A stretch of 33,828 nt of DNA, taken from the IMG/VR virus record IMGVR_UViG_3300025674_000183, positions 1 to 33,828 of that record. One strand, given 5' to 3'. The notes beneath the pieces were generated by a model. The model ran no database searches and was not told where the DNA came from. It was given only the letters and a program-made list of their open reading frames with translations. Positions 29,440 to 33,828 of this stretch are shown in pieces. The first letter of the stretch is position 1. Every line of letters starts with the position of its first letter. This DNA comes from a virus. The position numbers and the translations under genes are program-made.

Positions 29440-30435
29440 ATGAGTACCACAATAGGAGACCTAGTTGATAGGGTTTATAGAGAATACCTAGAATCACCCG
29501 ATGACTTAGTAAGTTATTCATATTTAACAGGCGGTATAGATAGTACTGCTACAACACTTGCATACGATGATGGTTTGTTTTCTAGTGAAGAAGAAGACGC
29601 ATTAGGTGCAGGTACCGTTATAGAAATTGACCAAGAGTTAATGTATACAACTGCATTAAATGTAGTTAATAACGAAATAACAGTTAGAAGGGGTGCAAGA
29701 GGTACTACAGCAGCAGCACACTCAGCTAATGCAATTATTAAAGTATCACCTACATTTACAAGAAAAGCTGTGTATGACGCAGTAGTAGACCAAATTGAAA
29801 ATTTATATCCAACTTTATTTGCTGTAGAAACACAATCAATTACTGCTAAATCAGGAATAAATATTTTAAATGGAGCAACAGATAATTATTTAGTTACTCC
29901 TATAAAAGCTATATCTCAGTATACAGATTATGATGTAGGGCAAGATGAAACAGGTTCACAGTTTAGAGGTGTATCTGTAGAATTAGTACAATTACCTAAT
30001 CCATTTACCTATACAAATGATGCAGGTGCATCTGTAACAGTTACCTATACAAGTGGACCAAGTGTTGTACACGCATTACAAAACTATGGCATTACTTCAG
30101 GTAAAACTATTTATGTTACTTTTAAAAAGAAATTTGTTGAACCAACAGATGAAGATACAACATTAGTTGCTGTAGGTTTAGAAAATGAATACGAAGCTAT
30201 TATTATGGCAGGTGTTGCTGCACAAATGGTTGCAGGCAAAGACATTAGTACGTTAGATGCTAAATATCTTACAGACCAAATAGCTGTACAAAATGCTCCA
30301 ATAGGTAGTTCTAATCAAATTAGAAATAGTTTATTACAATATCAACAATTATTAATACAACAAGCAAGAAAAGATTTAAGAGCTAGATATCCAGAACCAG
30401 TATCTATGAACAATATTAACTATCCGAGTGTGTAA
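29440..30435 (+). CDS. Putative head-tail connector or tail protein, 331 residues
   Basis: It starts MSTTIGDLVDRVYREYLESP. Residues 30-105 contain DSTATTLAYDDGLFSSEEED, IEIDQELMYTTALNVVNNEI and VRRGARGTTAAAHSANAIIK, a beta-rich motif (bound value, then RGxxGTTAAAHxA) common in phage tail and baseplate proteins. The later part is mixed, with helices at the end (NSLLQYQQLLIQQARKDLRA). Its position after the decoration gene and before the propeller-like protein suits a connector or tail-tube component of a short tail. It is coupled by TAATG to the next gene. Confidence 0.68.
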   Translation: MSTTIGDLVDRVYREYLESPDDLVSYSYLTGGIDSTATTLAYDDGLFSSEEEDALGAGTVIEIDQELMYTTALNVVNNEITVRRGARGTTAAAHSANAIIKVSPTFTRKAVYDAVVDQIENLYPTLFAVETQSITAKSGINILNGATDNYLVTPIKAISQYTDYDVGQDETGSQFRGVSVELVQLPNPFTYTNDAGASVTVTYTSGPSVVHALQNYGITSGKTIYVTFKKKFVEPTDEDTTLVAVGLENEYEAIIMAGVAAQMVAGKDISTLDAKYLTDQIAVQNAPIGSSNQIRNSLLQYQQLLIQQARKDLRARYPEPVSMNNINYPSV

Positions 30436-32432
30436 TGCCTAGAGTAGCAACTACTTCTATAGTTAGTAAACCTAAACAATATGGATACGATATACAATTA
30501 GATGACGTATTATTACGCACAGCTATTGGTCCTAATGCACAAATGACTATACAATCATCTGATGTTCAAGAATCAGGTATAAATGTTAGACAAAACCCTG
30601 AAGATTTTACATCAAACTTAGGTCGTATATACTCAAGAAATAACTTTAAATCTGGACAAGGATTAGATACTGCACATAGAAGTAATGGAAATCCTGATGA
30701 TGTTAACAGATTTTGGGATAGTAAAGGTATAGATGTATTTCATGCAGAGGATGAAACTTCTTATCATATACATTTACTACATGAAACTGCTGATGTAAAT
30801 GTTAGAGGAGCAGATACTACATTTGCTGGTACTAATAACTATATGACACAAACTACAGATGGAAAGATATGGGTAACTGACAATACAAGTGTTTATTACT
30901 CTACAGATGGAACTTCATGGACTGAAGTAGATAGTGCTACAAACAATGCAACACATAACTTTACTGGTATAGCTGCATTCGGTAACAAGTTATTTCTTAC
31001 AACAGCTAATGGAACAACAGATTCACAGTTAATAGAGTTTGATGGTACAAGTACTTGGACTGTACAAACTACTGCACAATCTAGTGCAGGTGGATTAACT
31101 GGGGTATGGTTTGTAAAAAATAGATTATGGATTACAGGTAATGATGGAACTGCAGAGTACATATGGGAAGCTAGTCCATTTAATAAATCATGGTCTGGTT
31201 CTGATTTACAAGATGCAGATAGCATAGTAGAAGTAGAACCTACACATGAGTTTACAGGTATCATTGATGGTGGTGCAGCAGTATTAGCTGCTAGTACAGA
31301 CGGTACTGTTTATTCTTTTAAACTTAGTAGTGGTTCTTTTGTAAATCAAGGACAAACAAAAATACCTTTTGAACAAGTACATAGTATAGCTGCATCAGAA
31401 GGAATTATATTTCTTGGAACTAAAGAAGAAGGTGGCAACTCTACAGGTGTAGGTCGTTTATATAGAACAGAACTTGTAGCAGTAGATGATTTATATGTAT
31501 TAGCTAATAGACAATTAATAAAAGAATGGATATATACAGGTATAGATGCTACACCACATGCTATGTTTGTTAGTCGTGATAGTGTTTATATGGGTGTACA
31601 AGAAGATACTAGTGAAGTAAATTTGTGGCGATACTACCTACCAACAGGTGGTTTGGCTAGAGATTTATTAACAACAGGCAATAGTTTTGTATATGGCATA
31701 ACACAAAATGCAGGTAAATTTGTAATATCTGTGTCAGGTAGTGATGTATATAAAGAACAATCTACATATGAATCGGAAGGTTATTTATTAATGTCTGCAG
31801 CAGATTTCTTTACAGCAGAACAAAAACAATTTGTTGGTGCAGAAGTTTCAACATTTAATTTACCTAATAACACAGAAGTTGATTTACAATATTCTACTAA
31901 ATTTGAAGATTTAGATAGTCCTGAAGCAGCTACATTTACTACAGCTATTACACAAGTATCTGGTATAGGAGATGTTGAAAAACAAATAGCAGAAGTTTCA
32001 CGTTATATTATAGGTAAAGTAGTACTTAAAAGTACAGACAATATAGATACTCCTAAAGTCAAGTCTGTACAATTTCGTGCATTGGCTAGACCAGAGTTAG
32101 TAGTTGTACAAATACCTATAAACATTAGTGATAGAGTAGAAAGACCTAACAGAAAACCTATTAAAGTAAAAGGATTAGGCGAAACGTTGTATCAATCTTT
32201 AAAAGCTAAAGAAGGTACATCAGCTACATTAGAAATATTTGAACCAAGAGAAATTATAAGAGGTGTTGTTGAAAAAATAAGTTACCCAATACAAGCTGAT
32301 GAAGTATTAGGAAGCGACACACAGTATGCTATAATTACAGTCAGAGGTACTAGACAACCTACATTTGACGATGTAACATCTATTAACGTACCGGGTATTG
32401 CAGCTTATGGTATAATGAGGTTCGGAGCATAA
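30435..32432 (+). CDS. Tail protein with beta-propeller-like repeats, 665 residues
   Basis: Residues about 120-400 consist of repeated short blades with Trp and SxDGTxW turns: KIWVTDNTSVYYSTDGTSWT, NKLFLTTANGTTDSQLIEFD and NRLWITGNDGTAEYIWEASP, then ILAASTDGTVYSFKL. This is typical of a beta-propeller, as in podovirus tail-nozzle proteins and some receptor-binding tail proteins. The C-terminal quarter (KVVLKSTDNIDTPKVKSVQF onward) is beta-rich and may form the attachment domain. It is the largest tail gene and probably part of the tail tube or tip. Coupled on both sides by TAATG. Confidence 0.75.
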   Translation: MPRVATTSIVSKPKQYGYDIQLDDVLLRTAIGPNAQMTIQSSDVQESGINVRQNPEDFTSNLGRIYSRNNFKSGQGLDTAHRSNGNPDDVNRFWDSKGIDVFHAEDETSYHIHLLHETADVNVRGADTTFAGTNNYMTQTTDGKIWVTDNTSVYYSTDGTSWTEVDSATNNATHNFTGIAAFGNKLFLTTANGTTDSQLIEFDGTSTWTVQTTAQSSAGGLTGVWFVKNRLWITGNDGTAEYIWEASPFNKSWSGSDLQDADSIVEVEPTHEFTGIIDGGAAVLAASTDGTVYSFKLSSGSFVNQGQTKIPFEQVHSIAASEGIIFLGTKEEGGNSTGVGRLYRTELVAVDDLYVLANRQLIKEWIYTGIDATPHAMFVSRDSVYMGVQEDTSEVNLWRYYLPTGGLARDLLTTGNSFVYGITQNAGKFVISVSGSDVYKEQSTYESEGYLLMSAADFFTAEQKQFVGAEVSTFNLPNNTEVDLQYSTKFEDLDSPEAATFTTAITQVSGIGDVEKQIAEVSRYIIGKVVLKSTDNIDTPKVKSVQFRALARPELVVVQIPINISDRVERPNRKPIKVKGLGETLYQSLKAKEGTSATLEIFEPREIIRGVVEKISYPIQADEVLGSDTQYAIITVRGTRQPTFDDVTSINVPGIAAYGIMRFGA

Positions 32433-32968
32433 TGGCAGATAGACAAACACAAATAGTTAACTTTTACGAATCTACAATTGCAGGTAGTATTTTAGCTAGC
32501 GCAGCAACATCGTTTACAGTATCTTCTGCTCCTACAACAAACGGTACTACAGTTATAAACGCAACAATAAGTAATGCAGATACATGGTTTTATTTAGTAA
32601 TAGACCCTGATAACTCTGGAGCTAGAGAAGTTGTTATAATTAAAGCTTCTGCATCTACGAGTTTTACAACAGTTGAAAGAGATATTGAAAACAGATATGG
32701 TGGTACACCACCTAATCATCAAGTAGGAACAACTGTACGTATGGCTGTTGTATATCAACAAATAGAAGATGTTAATGATAGAGTTGATGCAGTTAAAGTT
32801 ACTGCTGATGGTGCAATACAGACATCTTTATTACAAGATGATGATAGTTTTGCAAGTCCTGCTGCTAACAAAGTAGCTAGCTCTGAAAGTATTAAAGCTT
32901 ATACAGATGCACAGATTGCAGCGTTACCAACAGGAGTTAGTCTCGGCTTAGTATTGGCATTGTCATAA
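32432..32968 (+). CDS. Tail fibre-type protein, 178 residues
   Basis: This is a Ser/Thr/Ala-rich, beta-structured protein. The N-terminal half has AATSFTVSSAPTTNGTTVIN, FYLVIDPDNSGAREVVIIKA and a VERDIENRYGGTPPNHQVGT motif, related in style to the RGxxGTTAAAHxA motif in the 331-residue protein. The second half has LLQDDDSFASPAANKVASSE and SIKAYTDAQIA, a sequence type often seen in phage tail fibres before a trimer-forming region. It is probably a short fibre or tail appendage. TAATG couples it to both neighbours. Confidence 0.7.
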   Translation: MADRQTQIVNFYESTIAGSILASAATSFTVSSAPTTNGTTVINATISNADTWFYLVIDPDNSGAREVVIIKASASTSFTTVERDIENRYGGTPPNHQVGTTVRMAVVYQQIEDVNDRVDAVKVTADGAIQTSLLQDDDSFASPAANKVASSESIKAYTDAQIAALPTGVSLGLVLALS

Positions 32969-33165
32969 TGAGTATGTTAACGATGCTTAAAGAAGGTGGA
33001 AGTCTTCTTATAGATACAATAGGTAACTTACCTATAGTAGAAGATTTAGATTTATTACCTAATGCAGGTGGTAGTTTATCAACAACTTTTAGAATAGTAA
33101 TGGATAGTTTTTTCATAACAAGTAGCAATAGTTCGCAAGCTTATGCTATAGTTATGGGAGATTAA
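32968..33165 (+). CDS. 65-residue hypothetical protein
   Basis: It starts MSMLTMLKEGGSLLIDTIGN at a TAATG overlap and continues LPIVEDLDLLPNAGGSLSTT, then FRIVMDSFFITSSNSSQAYA. The hydrophobic and Gly-rich N-terminal part could associate with a membrane or with the fibre. It lies between two fibre-type genes with clear coupling. No family is recognised. Confidence 0.6.
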   Translation: MSMLTMLKEGGSLLIDTIGNLPIVEDLDLLPNAGGSLSTTFRIVMDSFFITSSNSSQAYAIVMGD

Positions 33166-33181
33166 CAATTTGGAGATATAA

Positions 33182-33508
33182 ATGGCAGATACACTACATT
33201 CAGTACAAGGAGTTCTAGGAACATCAGCAGCAGATATTATTGATGCTGTTCCTGCTTCAACTACTGAAACAGTTATTGGTATTTTAGTATCTAATGTTAG
33301 TGGAACAAGTTCAGATGTTACAATAGATTTAAGTGTGACTAAATCAGGTGGAAGTTTAACTCACATTCTTAATGATGTATCACTACCTTTTGGCACAACA
33401 ATAGAGATTACAACAAAGATATCATTAGAAACAGGTGATGTATTACAAGGACTATGTTCTGCAGCTTCTAGCGCAGAATACAATGTATCATTTCTTAGAC
33501 AAGCTTAG
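33182..33508 (+). CDS. Small beta-sandwich virion protein, 108 residues
   Basis: It starts MADTLHSVQGVLGTSAADII with GGAG upstream. Regular alternation of polar and hydrophobic residues (TVIGILVSNVSGTSSDVTID, GSLTHILNDVSLPFGTTIEI) indicates a beta sandwich, as in capsid-decoration or fibre-base proteins of marine phages. No catalytic motif is visible. It lies in the tail-fibre part of the late block, eight bases before the next gene. Confidence 0.65.
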   Translation: MADTLHSVQGVLGTSAADIIDAVPASTTETVIGILVSNVSGTSSDVTIDLSVTKSGGSLTHILNDVSLPFGTTIEITTKISLETGDVLQGLCSAASSAEYNVSFLRQA

Positions 33509-33516
33509 GGGTCAAT

Positions 33517-33828
33517 ATGCCCTACATAGGCACACAACCGAATGATGTAAAAAAGAATACAGGTTTATATACACCTAGTGAAATACTGCAATTAGAAAAA
33601 GATGGACATTGGGGTGGCTCATTAGAACTTATTGCAGAACAAACTGCTGATGGAACAACTGCAACTATTGATTTCTTAGACATAAAAGAAAATGTATATG
33701 ATGTACACCTTTTAACTTATAACAATGTTGGAACAACAGGTACAGATTATGACCTTATCTTAATAAGACTTTATGAAAGTGGTGTTTTAGAAAGTGGCAC
33801 AGTTTACCAATGGGCTAATCAAAGAATA
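33517..33828 (+). CDS. Fibre or virion protein, runs off the right edge
   Basis: 104 codons are visible from ATG 33517, with GGGG upstream: MPYIGTQPNDVKKNTGLYTP, then SEILQLEKDGHWGGSLELIA and a beta-rich body. The start and composition resemble small phage tail or virion proteins. The window ends exactly at a codon boundary. If base 33828 is followed by base 1, the frame continues Lys-Gln-Thr and stops at 10-12, giving a 107-residue protein directly ahead of the gene at 23. Otherwise the gene is incomplete. Confidence 0.7.
   Translation, partial: MPYIGTQPNDVKKNTGLYTPSEILQLEKDGHWGGSLELIAEQTADGTTATIDFLDIKENVYDVHLLTYNNVGTTGTDYDLILIRLYESGVLESGTVYQWANQRI

Noticed and set aside
30896-31264. 122-codon minus-strand frame inside the propeller-like tail gene
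   Set aside because: Antisense shadow of a repeat-rich Ser/Thr gene; no ribosome site and no leftward context there.
1-33828. Temperate lifestyle
   Set aside because: No integrase, excisionase, recognisable repressor or attachment-site repeats could be found; the window looks like a lytic phage, although small unknown genes leave some doubt.

Overview
The window is a tailed double-stranded DNA bacteriophage genome, or nearly all of one. It is clearly A+T-rich and densely packed, and many genes are linked by ATGA or TAATG overlaps. No integrase, tRNA, CRISPR array, DNA polymerase, primase, helicase or phage RNA polymerase was recognised. The virion protein types and base composition resemble marine podovirus-like phages of low-GC hosts such as SAR11. 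That host guess is inference only.

There are two transcription blocks. The leftward block (12856 down to 1736) is probably early. It starts with small proteins, several with zinc-binding Cys pairs, each preceded by a shared intergenic hairpin. A MoxR/CobS-like AAA+ ATPase and a fused metallopeptidase/VWA protein follow, then a small HTH-like protein with a metallophosphoesterase, and then a Rad52-like annealing protein with a PD-(D/E)XK-like protein. The block ends with a lysozyme-like protein, a PD-(D/E)XK nuclease, a SET-domain methyltransferase and an HNH nuclease. With no polymerase seen, replication probably uses the host machinery plus phage annealing and nuclease functions.

The rightward block starts at a sigma70-type promoter at 13453-13481. 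It encodes a large terminase with an extra N-terminal zinc-binding and HTH-like region, the portal, a 1767-aa protein with four smaller companions (candidate internal or ejection proteins), scaffold, major capsid protein, a head-tail or tail protein, a beta-propeller-like tail protein and small beta-rich fibre-type proteins. It runs off the right edge. The genes at 23-1735 (basic proteins and a holin) look like the end of the same late block. Joining the two window ends gives a clean gene end, so the molecule may be circularly permuted. The divergent control region is 12919-13519, and the two blocks converge at 1735/1736 with no gap.

The most unusual content is non-coding. Seven intergenic copies of a bulged hairpin with compensatory changes occur only in the leftward block. 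At 9836-10171 there is a structured region with two elements bounded by identical 20-nt arms but with unrelated interiors; its G-U pairs point to leftward RNA. Two further multi-hairpin regions lie at 7141-7314 and at 27259-27429, the second just ahead of the scaffold and capsid genes.
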